Positions 16,562 through 25,128 of a stretch of DNA of 64,000 nt are shown one piece after another. The notes beneath the pieces are model-generated. The model did no database searches. It had not been told where the DNA came from and saw only the letters and a list, made by a program, of their open reading frames with translations. Within the stretch, counting starts at the first letter, position 1. Each line of letters opens with the position of its first letter. The position numbers and the translations under genes are program-made. The DNA is from Dongia mobilis (GTDB lineage: Bacteria; Pseudomonadota; Alphaproteobacteria; Dongiales; Dongiaceae): assembly GCF_004363235.1 (NCBI RefSeq), contig NZ_SNYW01000002.1:1-64000 (forward strand). The letters are read 5' to 3'.

Positions 16562-17995
16562 ATGCCACCCCCATATCTCGGCGCGGGAAGAATCCTGATG
16601 GAATCGGCGGCGGCGGCTGGCCGGTGCTGCGGCGGACGAGAGATGGCGGCCAAGATCCAGATAGCCAATGACGATGATCTGAGCGACGGCCTGCTGCCGG
16701 CAGCGCGCGCGGGGGTGCAGGCCGCCGCCGCGGCGCTGCCTGCCGCCATGCCGCCCGTTCCGATGGTGGCCCGCGCCATGGCGGGCGAAGCCGCTTGTCT
16801 CGGCTGTCCCGCCGTCGAGGCCGCCTTCCAGTGGATGCTGGAGGAAGGCCGCCTGCTGCCCGATCTCGGCGAATTCGTCAGCGGCCTGGCCCTGCGCCTC
16901 AGCAAATGCGGCTTCCCGCTGCTGCGCTTCTTCGTCTCGGTGCGCACCCTGCATCCGCAGATCGCCGCCATCGGCTATGTCTGGAACAAGGGCGATACCC
17001 TGGCCAAGCGCGTCGCGCGCGACCATGCCGTGATGACCAGCCCGGAGTTCATCACCTCGCCCCTGCGCGTGCTCTACCAGGGCGAGGTGAACGAGATCCG
17101 CCGGCGCCTGACACCCGGGGCGGGGGCGGAGGCGGCCAACGATTTCCCCATCCTCGACGACATGCGCAAGCAGGGCGCGACCGATTACGCCATTTTCGCT
17201 ATCCGCCTGCCCGGCGGCGTGCGCTCCTCGGTCTCGATCGCCTCGGACGCGCCGGAGGGTTTCGCCGAGGCGCAGCTTGCGGCTTTCCGCACGCTCATCC
17301 CGCTGCTTTCGCTCATCATCGAGGCACGCGAATGGGCCTATATCGCCCGCTCGCTGATGCATGTCTATCTGGGTTCCAATGCCGGCGAGGCGGTGCTCTC
17401 CGGCCAGATCCAGCGCGGCGATGCCCGCACCATTGCCGCCGCCATCTGGTATTGCGATCTGCGCGGCTTCACCCAGATGTCGAACGAACTGCCGCGCGAC
17501 CTCGTCATCGCCACGCTCAATGACTATTTCGACACCGTGGCGCGGCCGGTGATCGCGCGCGGCGGCGAGATTCTGAAATTCATCGGTGACGCCATGCTGG
17601 CGATCTTCCCGATGCGCGACGACCTCGACCGCGACCGCAAGTGCCGGATCGCGCTGGACGCGGCGATGGCGGCGCTTGCCGGCCTGCGGGACCTGAACGA
17701 ACTCAGGATGGCGACCGGGCAGTCGGCCCTCAAGATCGGCATTGGCCTGCATGCGGGCTCGGTCTCATACGGCAATATCGGCGCGGCGCAGGGCGAGGAT
17801 GCCAGGCTCGATTTCACCGTGATCGGCCCCGCGGTCAATCTGGCCGAGCGGATCGAGACGCTCTGCCCCATACTCGACCAGCCGCTGCTCGCCTCGCGCC
17901 AATTCGCCTCGATCTGCGGCTCGACCCTCAAATATCTCGGCAGCCATCCCCTGCGCGGCTTCGCCGAACCGCAGGATGTCTTCGGCCTGCCATAG
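16562..17995 (+). CDS. Adenylate/guanylate cyclase (class III) domain protein
   Basis: A protein of up to 477 residues. The C-terminal 200 residues are a class III cyclase domain: the two metal aspartates are in WYCDLRGFTQMSN and ILKFIGDAMLAIF. The purine-selecting Lys is in EILKFIGD and the Asp in LDFTVIGPAVNLAERI, which favours ATP as substrate. The N-terminal 270 residues have no obvious domain; they resemble the region found upstream of many rhizobial cyclases and may be a sensor. No membrane segment is seen. The start is uncertain: in-frame ATGs occur at 16562, 16598 and 16643, none with an ideal ribosome-binding site. Confidence 0.85.
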   Translation: MPPPYLGAGRILMESAAAAGRCCGGREMAAKIQIANDDDLSDGLLPAARAGVQAAAAALPAAMPPVPMVARAMAGEAACLGCPAVEAAFQWMLEEGRLLPDLGEFVSGLALRLSKCGFPLLRFFVSVRTLHPQIAAIGYVWNKGDTLAKRVARDHAVMTSPEFITSPLRVLYQGEVNEIRRRLTPGAGAEAANDFPILDDMRKQGATDYAIFAIRLPGGVRSSVSIASDAPEGFAEAQLAAFRTLIPLLSLIIEAREWAYIARSLMHVYLGSNAGEAVLSGQIQRGDARTIAAAIWYCDLRGFTQMSNELPRDLVIATLNDYFDTVARPVIARGGEILKFIGDAMLAIFPMRDDLDRDRKCRIALDAAMAALAGLRDLNELRMATGQSALKIGIGLHAGSVSYGNIGAAQGEDARLDFTVIGPAVNLAERIETLCPILDQPLLASRQFASICGSTLKYLGSHPLRGFAEPQDVFGLP

Positions 17996-18147
17996 GATAC
18001 CGCGCCAACCTGTCGGGCGGGCCGGCCAGCCGCTTCATTCTCGAATCAACTCGATTTAGGTTAATGTGCGGACGTAGGTCCGGCCGACTGCGGTGGCGCC
18101 GCCACGCCCCCTTCCGCGGGACCCGGTGTCCCCGGCGCCGGCCGCCT

Positions 18148-19101
18148 TCAGATATGGGGCGCGATATAGGTTGGCCGGATGCCGGACCGGGCGATGCAGA
18201 TATCGACATCCAGCGCCTGCAGCACGCCGTGCTCGGTCACCAGCAGCGAGGCGATGCCGGCCGCGGCGGCACCCAGGATATCGGTGTGCAGCGTGTCGCC
18301 CACCATCAGCACCCGCTCGGGCGGGATGCCGGGGGGCAGGCTGCGAAGTGCCGCGCCGAAGGCATTGGCGAAGGGTTTGCCGAAGAACTCGGGGGCGAGG
18401 CCAAGCCGGTCGGCGAGGTCATGGGCATAGGCGCCCGATTCCAGCGACAGGTGCCCCTCGCGCGGCGCGACCAGATCGGGATTGCCGATCAGGAAGGGGC
18501 GCGGCCGGTCGGCGAGCGCCTGCGCCATCACCGCCTGGGCGGCGGCACTCCAGCCCTTGCTGCTGAGAAAGACGATGCCGTCCGCCCGGGCCGCCGTCGC
18601 CGCGTCGAAGGCGAGACATTTGCCGGGCAGTTCCGCGATCCCGGATTCGGGCGGCGCCGCCACCGCCCAGGTCCAGTCGCTGCCATAGGGTGCCATATGG
18701 GCCGCCAGGATGGCGCGGCTGCTGACGATCTGCCGCGGCTCGAGGCCGAAATCCATGCGCTCATACTTGGCAATCAGATCGCCATGGGCCGGCGTTGCCG
18801 CATTGGTCAGCACGACCACCTGCTTGCCGAGCGCCTTGAGGTGCGCAAGCCGCGAAGCCGCCACCGGCAGCGGCGTGTCGCCGACATTCAGCACGCCGAA
18901 GGAATCGAACAGGAAGGCGTCGAAATCCGCCTCCAGGTCGCCGAGATCGGCGACCTGGACACTGTCGGCGAGGCGTTGTTCCGGCCAGTGCGGCAGGCGC
19001 GCGCGGATTGCCTCATAGCGCCGGAACGCCCAGTCCGGCGTCGCCGCATCGGGCAGAGTGTCCGGGGCCGGTTCCGGCCTCGGCAGCGCGCCGCCGGTCA
19101 C
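18148..19101 (-). CDS. TIGR01459-type HAD-IIA phosphatase
   Basis: A 317-residue HAD-superfamily class IIA hydrolase. Motif I is DFDAFLFDSFGVLNVGD, motif II is VVLTNA, the Lys of motif III lies in EFFGKPFANAF, and motif IV is LMVGDTLHTDILGA. The family resembles NagD and pyridoxal-phosphate phosphatases; the substrate is unknown. GTG 19101 is preferred because it overlaps the phnE stop by 4 nt (GTGA), implying translational coupling; an ATG at 19134 would overlap phnE by 37 nt. Its place as last gene of a phosphonate/phosphate-ester importer operon suggests it dephosphorylates an imported compound (inference). Confidence 0.82.
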   Translation of the reverse strand: MTGGALPRPEPAPDTLPDAATPDWAFRRYEAIRARLPHWPEQRLADSVQVADLGDLEADFDAFLFDSFGVLNVGDTPLPVAASRLAHLKALGKQVVVLTNAATPAHGDLIAKYERMDFGLEPRQIVSSRAILAAHMAPYGSDWTWAVAAPPESGIAELPGKCLAFDAATAARADGIVFLSSKGWSAAAQAVMAQALADRPRPFLIGNPDLVAPREGHLSLESGAYAHDLADRLGLAPEFFGKPFANAFGAALRSLPPGIPPERVLMVGDTLHTDILGAAAAGIASLLVTEHGVLQALDVDICIARSGIRPTYIAPHI

Positions 19102-19925
19102 GTGATGGCCTGACGGACTTTGGCCGAGACCCACTCGGAGACCACGACCGTGCCGAGGATGACCAGGAAGATCATGGTCACCTGCGGCCAGGCCAGAACA
19201 TTGAGCGAGGCCTGCAATTGCAGGCCGAGGCCGCCGGCGCCGACCAGGCCGAGAATGGCCGATTCGCGAATGTTGATGTCCCAGCGGAAGACCGTGATGC
19301 CGCAGAAGGCCGGCAGAATCTGCGGCACGATGGCGTAATCCATGATCTGGCCGCGGCTGGCGCCGGTCGCCGTCACCGCTTCGACCTGAGAGACATCGAT
19401 CTCCTCGATCGCCTCATAGAGCAGCTTGCCGATGAAGCCGATCGAGCGCAGGCCGATGGCGACGATCCCCGCCAGCAGGCCGGGGCCGATGATGGCCACC
19501 AGCAGCAGGGCCCAGATGAGGGAGTTGATCGAGCGCGACGACACGATGATGAAGAGGGCAATGGGCCGCAGCAGCATGACACTGGGCGTGGTGTTGCGCG
19601 CCGCCAGGAAGGCGACCGGAACCGCCAGGATGACGCCGAGCAGCGTGCCCAGGGTCGCCATGTTGAGCGTGTCCCACAGCGGCAGCAGCAGCTTTTCGAT
19701 ATAGCCCCAGCGCGGCGGCAGCATGCGGCTGCCGATATCGACGGCCTGGGCCGGCGCGTCATGAACGAAGGCCCAGATCGTGGTCTCCGTCATCACCTGC
19801 CAGCAATAGACGAAGAGGGCGACGAGGCCGAGCCAGCCGGCCCAGAGGGCGAGGCGCGCCCGCGGCGTCCGATGCTGCCAGACCGGCTGGCCCGCGATTT
19901 TGCCGACCGGCATCACTGCACCCAT
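19098..19925 (-). CDS. phnE: Phosphonate-type ABC transporter permease PhnE (second copy)
   Basis: A 275-residue inner-membrane permease with about six membrane segments. The EAA-type loop is seen around GFIGKLLYEAIEEID and AVTATGASRGQIMDYAIVPQ. Conserved RSINSLIWALLLVAIIGPG is typical of PhnE. It overlaps the preceding phnE gene by 13 nt and the following phosphatase gene by 4 nt. Paired PhnE permeases probably form a heterodimer in this system. Confidence 0.9.
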   Translation of the reverse strand: MGAVMPVGKIAGQPVWQHRTPRARLALWAGWLGLVALFVYCWQVMTETTIWAFVHDAPAQAVDIGSRMLPPRWGYIEKLLLPLWDTLNMATLGTLLGVILAVPVAFLAARNTTPSVMLLRPIALFIIVSSRSINSLIWALLLVAIIGPGLLAGIVAIGLRSIGFIGKLLYEAIEEIDVSQVEAVTATGASRGQIMDYAIVPQILPAFCGITVFRWDINIRESAILGLVGAGGLGLQLQASLNVLAWPQVTMIFLVILGTVVVSEWVSAKVRQAIT

Positions 19926-20734
19926 TTGCGGATGTGGGAGGACGAATATTCCGACACCATCACGATGCCGATGATGATCAGCATGATGGCGCCGGCGGAA
20001 TCGTACTCATAGCGGTCGATCGAGGTATTGAGCGTCGCGCCGATACCGCCCGCGCCGACGATGCCGATGACTGCCGATTCGCGGAAATTGATGTCGAGGC
20101 GATAGAGCGAGAGGCCGATGAGGCGCGGCATCACCTGGGGCTGGATGGCATAGTTCACCAGCTGCCACCAGCCGGCACCGGTGGCGCGGATCGCTTCGGC
20201 CTGGGTCTCGTCGATATCCTCGATATCCTCGGCCAGCAGCTTGGAGAGGAAGCCGATGGTGGCGAAGCTCAGGGTCAGGAAGCCGGCAAACGGGCCGAAG
20301 CCGAACATCGCCACCAGCAGGATGGCGATGATCACCTCCTGGAACGAGCGGGACACGGCGATGATGGCGCGGCAGACAAGATAGATCCAGGCCGGCGCCA
20401 GGTTGCGTGCAGCGCCGATGCCGATCGGTACCGAAATGAGAATGCCGACCACCGTCGAGGTCACCGTCATGGTGAGACTCTCCACCAGGCCGACGGAAAT
20501 GTCGCGCCAGCGCGAGGTGAAGTCCGGCACCAGGAAGCCCTGGATGAAACGCCAGCCGCGCTCTAGCCCCTCATAGACACGCGACCAGTTGACCTCGACC
20601 GTGCCGACGGCAAGCACGAGATAGACCAGCGCCCCGCCATAGATGATCCAGCGCAGCAGCGGCGACTTGATGAGGAGTGGCGGCCGCTTCCAGTGTCGGC
20701 GCGGCAGGGATGCGGTGTTCGCGGCCGATGTCAT
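19913..20734 (-). CDS. phnE: Phosphonate-type ABC transporter permease PhnE (first copy)
   Basis: A 273-residue permease, homologous to the next gene. The hallmark strings are [21 protein letters not shown] and [20 protein letters not shown], and the coupling loop is [20 protein letters not shown]. About six membrane segments. ATG 20734 overlaps the phnC stop by 4 nt (ATGA), and the upstream extension of the frame has no family similarity. Membrane component of the PhnCDEE importer. Confidence 0.9.
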   Translation of the reverse strand: MTSAANTASLPRRHWKRPPLLIKSPLLRWIIYGGALVYLVLAVGTVEVNWSRVYEGLERGWRFIQGFLVPDFTSRWRDISVGLVESLTMTVTSTVVGILISVPIGIGAARNLAPAWIYLVCRAIIAVSRSFQEVIIAILLVAMFGFGPFAGFLTLSFATIGFLSKLLAEDIEDIDETQAEAIRATGAGWWQLVNYAIQPQVMPRLIGLSLYRLDINFRESAVIGIVGAGGIGATLNTSIDRYEYDSAGAIMLIIIGIVMVSEYSSSHIRKWVQ

Positions 20735-21558
20735 CTGGCCTCCGCCATCATCTCGCGGCGGCGCATCTCGGCGCGCGCGTCTTCCTCGTCCTCCTGCTCG
20801 GCGCGGCGCATCTGCGCCCAATCCTCCTCGCCATAGATTTCGGTCAGCACGGAATCATCGAGCCTGGACGGGGCGCCATCGAAGACGACGCGCCCGGCAC
20901 GCAGGCCGATGATGCGGTCGGTGAAGCCCTGCGCCAGCACGACGTCGTGGATGTTGATGATGGCGGCCAGGTTGCGCTCCTCGCAGATCTCCTTGATGAG
21001 GCGCATGATCTGGCGCGAGGTCTTGGGATCGAGCGAGGCAGTGGGCTCGTCGACCAGCAGCAATTCGGGATTCTGTTCCAGCGCCCGGGCGATGCCGACT
21101 CGCTGGCGCTGGCCGCCGGAAAGCGCGTCGGCGCGCTTGTCGGCATGGTCGGAGAGGCCGACGCGCTCCAGCAGCGCAAAGGCCGTGGCGACATCGGCTT
21201 CCGGAAAGCGGCGCATGAAGGAGCGCCAGAAGGGAACATAGCCGAGGCGGCCGGAGAGCACGTTCTCCATCACGGTCAGGCGTTCGACCAGGGCGTATTC
21301 CTGGAAGATCATGCCGATGCGCCGGCGCAGGACGCGCAATTCGCCGCGGGCTAGGCCCGTGATTTCGGTATCGCCGAGAAAGATCTGCCCGCCGGTCGGT
21401 TCGACCAGGCGGTTGACGCAGCGGATGAGGGTGGATTTGCCGGCGCCGGACGGGCCGATCAGGCCGACCACCTGGCCGGCCGGCACCTCGAAGCTGACCT
21501 CGCTCAGGGCGCGGTCGCCGGTCTTGTAGGTTTTGGTGAGCGAAACCAGGCGCAGCAT
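20731..21558 (-). CDS. phnC: Phosphonate-type ABC transporter ATP-binding protein PhnC
   Basis: A 275-residue ABC ATPase. Walker [10 protein letters not shown] (about residues 35-43), Q-loop [17 protein letters not shown], signature [15 protein letters not shown], Walker [13 protein letters not shown] and the H-loop IINIHDVV are all present. The C-terminal 30 residues are rich in Glu/Arg and not conserved. It energises import with the two PhnE permeases and PhnD. No C-P lyase (phnG-M) or phosphonatase genes are in the window, so phosphonate, phosphite or phosphate esters are all possible substrates. Confidence 0.93.
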   Translation of the reverse strand: MLRLVSLTKTYKTGDRALSEVSFEVPAGQVVGLIGPSGAGKSTLIRCVNRLVEPTGGQIFLGDTEITGLARGELRVLRRRIGMIFQEYALVERLTVMENVLSGRLGYVPFWRSFMRRFPEADVATAFALLERVGLSDHADKRADALSGGQRQRVGIARALEQNPELLLVDEPTASLDPKTSRQIMRLIKEICEERNLAAIINIHDVVLAQGFTDRIIGLRAGRVVFDGAPSRLDDSVLTEIYGEEDWAQMRRAEQEDEEDARAEMRRREMMAEAR

Positions 21559-21648
21559 GCTTGTTCCCTGTCGTCACGCCGGTCTTGTCGCCGGCTGGGG
21601 CTTTGGTGGTGCGATTATTGGCAGATCGAGGCGATGACGGAATCGGCC

Positions 21649-21681
21649 GGGCGCAACCGGCCGCTCTGGCCGATTGCGCCC
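21649..21681 (-). terminator. Stem-loop between phnD and phnC
   Basis: GGGCGCAA (21649-21656) pairs with TTGCGCCC (21674-21681). An inner CGGCC/GGCCG pair closes a 5-nt loop, with one mismatch between the two stems. It lies about 40 nt after the phnD stop, without a U-run. It probably shields phnD mRNA and lowers expression of the downstream ABC genes. Confidence 0.6.
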
Positions 21682-21718
21682 GCCGCAGGATCCATCCGGA
21701 CCCTAGCGCCCGCCGCCG

Positions 21719-22672
21719 TTACTGGCAGTCATAGGAGACGCCGGTCGCCTCGTCGATCTGCCGGATCACCGCCCAATTGTCCTTGAAGGTGATCGGGATG
21801 AACTGCGCCTCGCCCGATTTCGAGAACTCGGCCTCGAGCTTGGAGCCGGCCCATTTGAAGCCGAAGAAGGCTTCCTTGATCTTGTCCTGCAGTTCCGGCT
21901 TCAGATTGTGGGCGATGCCATAGCCCGTCGTCGGGAAGGTGTCCGATTTGTAGATCGTGACGATCTGCTCGGGCTTGACCACCTCGCGCTCCAGCATGCG
22001 CGCCATGACCGAATTGGCGATGGCGGCCGCCGGATAATCCTTGTTGGCCACACCCAGGATCGAATTGTCGTGCTTGCCGGAGAAGACCGGCTCGAAATCG
22101 GTTCCGGCCTCTAGCCCATAGACCGATTTCAGCAGGGCGGAAGGCGCCTTGAAGCCGGAATTGGAGGTTTCCGAGGTGAAGGCCAGCTGCTTGCCCTTGA
22201 TGTCCTCCGGCTTTTCGATGCCGGAGCCGGGATAGGTGATGATCTCCATCTCATAGCCGAAGGAACCGTCGGCCGAGGCCATCATGGTGAAGGGGCGGAA
22301 TCCGGCACAGGCCACCGCCAGCGGATTGGAGCCGGTATTGAAACCGGCGATATGCAGGCGCCCGGCGCGCATCGCCTCGATCTGGGCGGCATTCGACTGG
22401 ACCGGGAAGAACTGCACCTTCTTGCCGGTGACGCCTTCCATATGCGCCAGGAATTCCGACCAGACATCGGCATAGACCGCCGGATCCTCGACCGGCGTAT
22501 AGGCAAAGATCAGCGTATCCGGGTCGACCTGCTGCGCCGGATCGCTCGGGATATCGGCGATGAGGTCGCCATCGCTATCGGTAAACCGGCTGTCGAGCTT
22601 GAACTCGGCCTGGGCATTGCTGGCAAAAAGAGCGATGCCGAAGGCGGCAGCCAAAAGGGGCTTCAAGGTCAC
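21719..22672 (-). CDS. phnD: Phosphate/phosphite/phosphonate ABC transporter substrate-binding protein PhnD
   Basis: A 317-residue periplasmic binding protein with a signal peptide (MTLKPLLAAAFGIALFASNAQA). The family core is seen in LIFAYTPVEDPAVY, the ligand-loop region AGFNTGSNPLAV and KQLAFTSETSNSGFKAP. The S-T/S-N-S-G phosphate-binding loop is typical of PhnD/PtxB proteins. It is first in the leftward operon phnD-phnC-phnE-phnE-HAD. A Fur-box-like sequence lies 17-33 nt upstream. Confidence 0.9.
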   Translation of the reverse strand: MTLKPLLAAAFGIALFASNAQAEFKLDSRFTDSDGDLIADIPSDPAQQVDPDTLIFAYTPVEDPAVYADVWSEFLAHMEGVTGKKVQFFPVQSNAAQIEAMRAGRLHIAGFNTGSNPLAVACAGFRPFTMMASADGSFGYEMEIITYPGSGIEKPEDIKGKQLAFTSETSNSGFKAPSALLKSVYGLEAGTDFEPVFSGKHDNSILGVANKDYPAAAIANSVMARMLEREVVKPEQIVTIYKSDTFPTTGYGIAHNLKPELQDKIKEAFFGFKWAGSKLEAEFSKSGEAQFIPITFKDNWAVIRQIDEATGVSYDCQ

Positions 22673-22688
22673 TGCGTCTCTCCCTATC

Positions 22689-22705
22689 GAAAATCATTCT
22701 CATTT
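22689..22705 (-). promoter_or_regulatory. Fur-box-like sequence upstream of phnD
   Basis: On the phnD strand the bases read AAATGAGAATGATTTTC, which resembles the classic Fur consensus of NATAAT/ATTATN hexamers. It sits just before the phnD start codon. Only a resemblance; alphaproteobacterial iron control often uses other sites. Confidence 0.3.
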
Positions 22706-22801
22706 GTGGGCACGGGGCCATCGATAGTTGAGATCGATGACGTTTTTATTACAAGCAGAAATATGGTTCATGACATCCAGCCCTGCGGGCGCGTCGGACA
22801 A

Positions 22802-22871
22802 ATCCTCCAAATCATTCAGGAGGATGATGGAGTTAATTCGTTTTCGGTTAAGTATTCCTCCAGCGACCTAA
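22802..22871 (+). promoter_or_regulatory. Inverted repeat with sequestered Shine-Dalgarno and possible 14-residue leader peptide
   Basis: ATCCTCC (22802-22808) and GGAGGAT (22819-22825) are perfect inverted repeats with a 10-nt loop. The right arm contains AGGAGG just before an ATG at 22827 that opens a short frame (MELIRFRLSIPPAT, stop 22869-22871). It could be a leader upstream of the DUF1127 gene; it may equally be chance. Confidence 0.25.
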
Positions 22872-23043
22872 ATGGCTGGTTTCCGGTCCGGAATCCCGTT
22901 CTCTCGCGGCGTCCAGGCCCGATAGGGTCACCTTCGCCGGTGCTGGCACCGGAAAATCATGTTGCATTGCAGCAATTGTCAGACTATATACGTGGCGAGT
23001 TCTGGGAGGCTGCTGAACAATCCCATTTCAAGAGGACATGACC

Positions 23044-23268
23044 ATGCAGCTTCTGACCCTGATCCGGACCACCTGGCGCCGCTGGGCGGTGATGAGCGAA
23101 GTGCACCGCGAATTGTCGGCCTATAGCGAGCGCGAACTGGCCGATCTCGGCATCCGCCGTTCGGAAATCGCCGGCATCGCCCGCGAAGCCGCCGCCCGCA
23201 TCCAGCCCAAAATGATGAAGGCCGACCGCAAGGCCGGCACCTTCGCCAAGACCGCCGCGGCCAATTGA
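23044..23268 (+). CDS. DUF1127 (YjiS-like) small protein
   Basis: A 74-residue basic protein with the DUF1127 core: TTWRRWAVMSEVHRELSAYS followed by RELADLGIRRSEI (about residues 8-42). Small DUF1127 proteins in alphaproteobacteria include RNA-binding CcaF1 and others linked to phosphate or carbon metabolism. The start is decided by spacing: AGAGGA (23031-23036) lies 7 nt before ATG 23044 but only 1 nt before the in-frame ATG 23038. It is divergent from phnD. Confidence 0.88.
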   Translation: MQLLTLIRTTWRRWAVMSEVHRELSAYSERELADLGIRRSEIAGIAREAAARIQPKMMKADRKAGTFAKTAAAN

Positions 23269-23329
23269 ATAGCCTGCATGGCGCCCGATGGGCCGCGCCC
23301 TCCCTGGCGGACCAGCCTGGCGGTGCAGC

Positions 23330-24367
<1,038 letters not shown>

Positions 24368-24371
24368 TCAT

Positions 24372-24406
24372 CAAGAAGAAATGCCCCGGATCAAGTCCGG
24401 GGCATT
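24372..24406 (-). terminator. Intrinsic terminator of infC
   Basis: On the minus strand an 11-bp perfect stem (AATGCCCCGGA / TCCGGGGCATT) with a 5-nt loop is followed by TTCTTCTTG. It lies about 40 nt after the infC stop. The GCCCCGGA-TCAAG-TCCGGGGC core also resembles dispersed REP-like palindromes common in alphaproteobacteria. Confidence 0.8.
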
Positions 24407-24445
24407 GCCTGAAACACGCTGATGCTGGCCGATTGCTTTGGCGGC

Positions 24446-24988
24446 CTATTTCGGCGCAATCGTCATGATCATCTGGCGGCCTTCCAGCTTGGGATGGCTC
24501 TCCACCTTGATCAGTTCCTCGAGCTCGTTGCGCACGCGGTCGAGGACCTTGAGGCCCAGTTCCTGGTGCATCATCTCGCGGCCGCGGAAGCGCATGGTGA
24601 CCTTCACCTTGTCGCCCTCGCCGAGGAAACTGCGGATCGCGCGCATCTTCACCTCGTAATCATGGGTGTCGATGCCCGGGCGCATCTTGATCTCCTTGAC
24701 CTCGATCACCTTCTGCTTCTTCTTGGCCTCGTTCTTGCGCTTCTGCGCTTCGTATTTGAACTTGCCGTAATCGAGGATCTTGCAGACGGGCGGGGTCGCA
24801 TTGGGCGAGATCTCCACCAGATCGAGACCCACATCGGCCGCCATGGTGAGTGCCTCGCGGGTGGGGACGACGCCATACATCTCGCCGTCCTCCTTGACCA
24901 GGCGCACTTCGCGCACATTGATCTGGTGATTGACGCGGGGGCCCTGGTCACGGGCGGGCGCGTTCTCCTGGGTGGGTATCCTAGCTAT
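24446..24988 (-). CDS. infC: Translation initiation factor IF-3, apparent AUA start
   Basis: A 180-residue protein with the full IF-3 fold: N-domain [14 protein letters not shown] to [20 protein letters not shown], basic linker [18 protein letters not shown], and C-domain [16 protein letters not shown] to [14 protein letters not shown]. There is no in-frame ATG before the conserved core. The best start is ATA (24986-24988), 6 nt behind CAGGAG; this gives the normal IF-3 length. A GTG at 25060 would need a 24-residue extension and lies in a hairpin. Non-AUG starts in infC are known (AUU in E. coli) and serve IF-3 autoregulation. It follows thrS by 140 nt. Confidence 0.93.
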   Translation of the reverse strand: MARIPTQENAPARDQGPRVNHQINVREVRLVKEDGEMYGVVPTREALTMAADVGLDLVEISPNATPPVCKILDYGKFKYEAQKRKNEAKKKQKVIEVKEIKMRPGIDTHDYEVKMRAIRSFLGEGDKVKVTMRFRGREMMHQELGLKVLDRVRNELEELIKVESHPKLEGRQMIMTIAPK

Positions 24989-25128
24989 GGTCGGCTCCTG
25001 AAACTGTTGCTGTTGATGGCCTTCGCGGAAGTTCCGCCTTGAAGGCAAGGCACCCGCCACCTGGGTTCGGGCGGCGGGTGATTTGGTGGCATTATGCCAA
25101 ATTTATGGGCATTTCAGCAATGCCCCGC
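24989..25128 (-). promoter_or_regulatory. thrS-infC intercistronic leader with two hairpins
   Basis: The 140-nt spacer contains CACCCGCC/GGCGGGTG (25051-25058 with 25073-25080, perfect 8-bp stem). A compact GCGGAA-G-TTCCGC dyad lies at 25025-25037. The Shine-Dalgarno CAGGAG for the AUA start lies at 24994-24999. The structures could tune infC translation or partly terminate thrS transcripts. Confidence 0.5.

Larger units (their letters stand above)
22673..23043. promoter_or_regulatory. Divergent regulatory region phnD / DUF1127 gene
   Basis: A 371-bp gap, AT-richer than its surroundings (22680-22870). It holds a Fur-box-like sequence next to phnD, an inverted repeat around a strong Shine-Dalgarno and 15-codon reading frame (22802-22871), and a short hairpin CCGGTGC-TG-GCACCGG (22937-22952). 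A single PHO-box-like half site (ATGACAT, about 22768) is present but no full box. Confidence 0.55.

Noticed and set aside
22760-22775. PHO box for PhoB in the phnD/DUF1127 region
   Set aside because: Only a single half-site-like ATGACAT is present; no second half at the required spacing.
22352-23041. 229-codon plus-strand frame running from antisense phnD into the DUF1127 upstream region
   Set aside because: Most of it is antisense to phnD; the rest has no ribosome-binding site or similarity.
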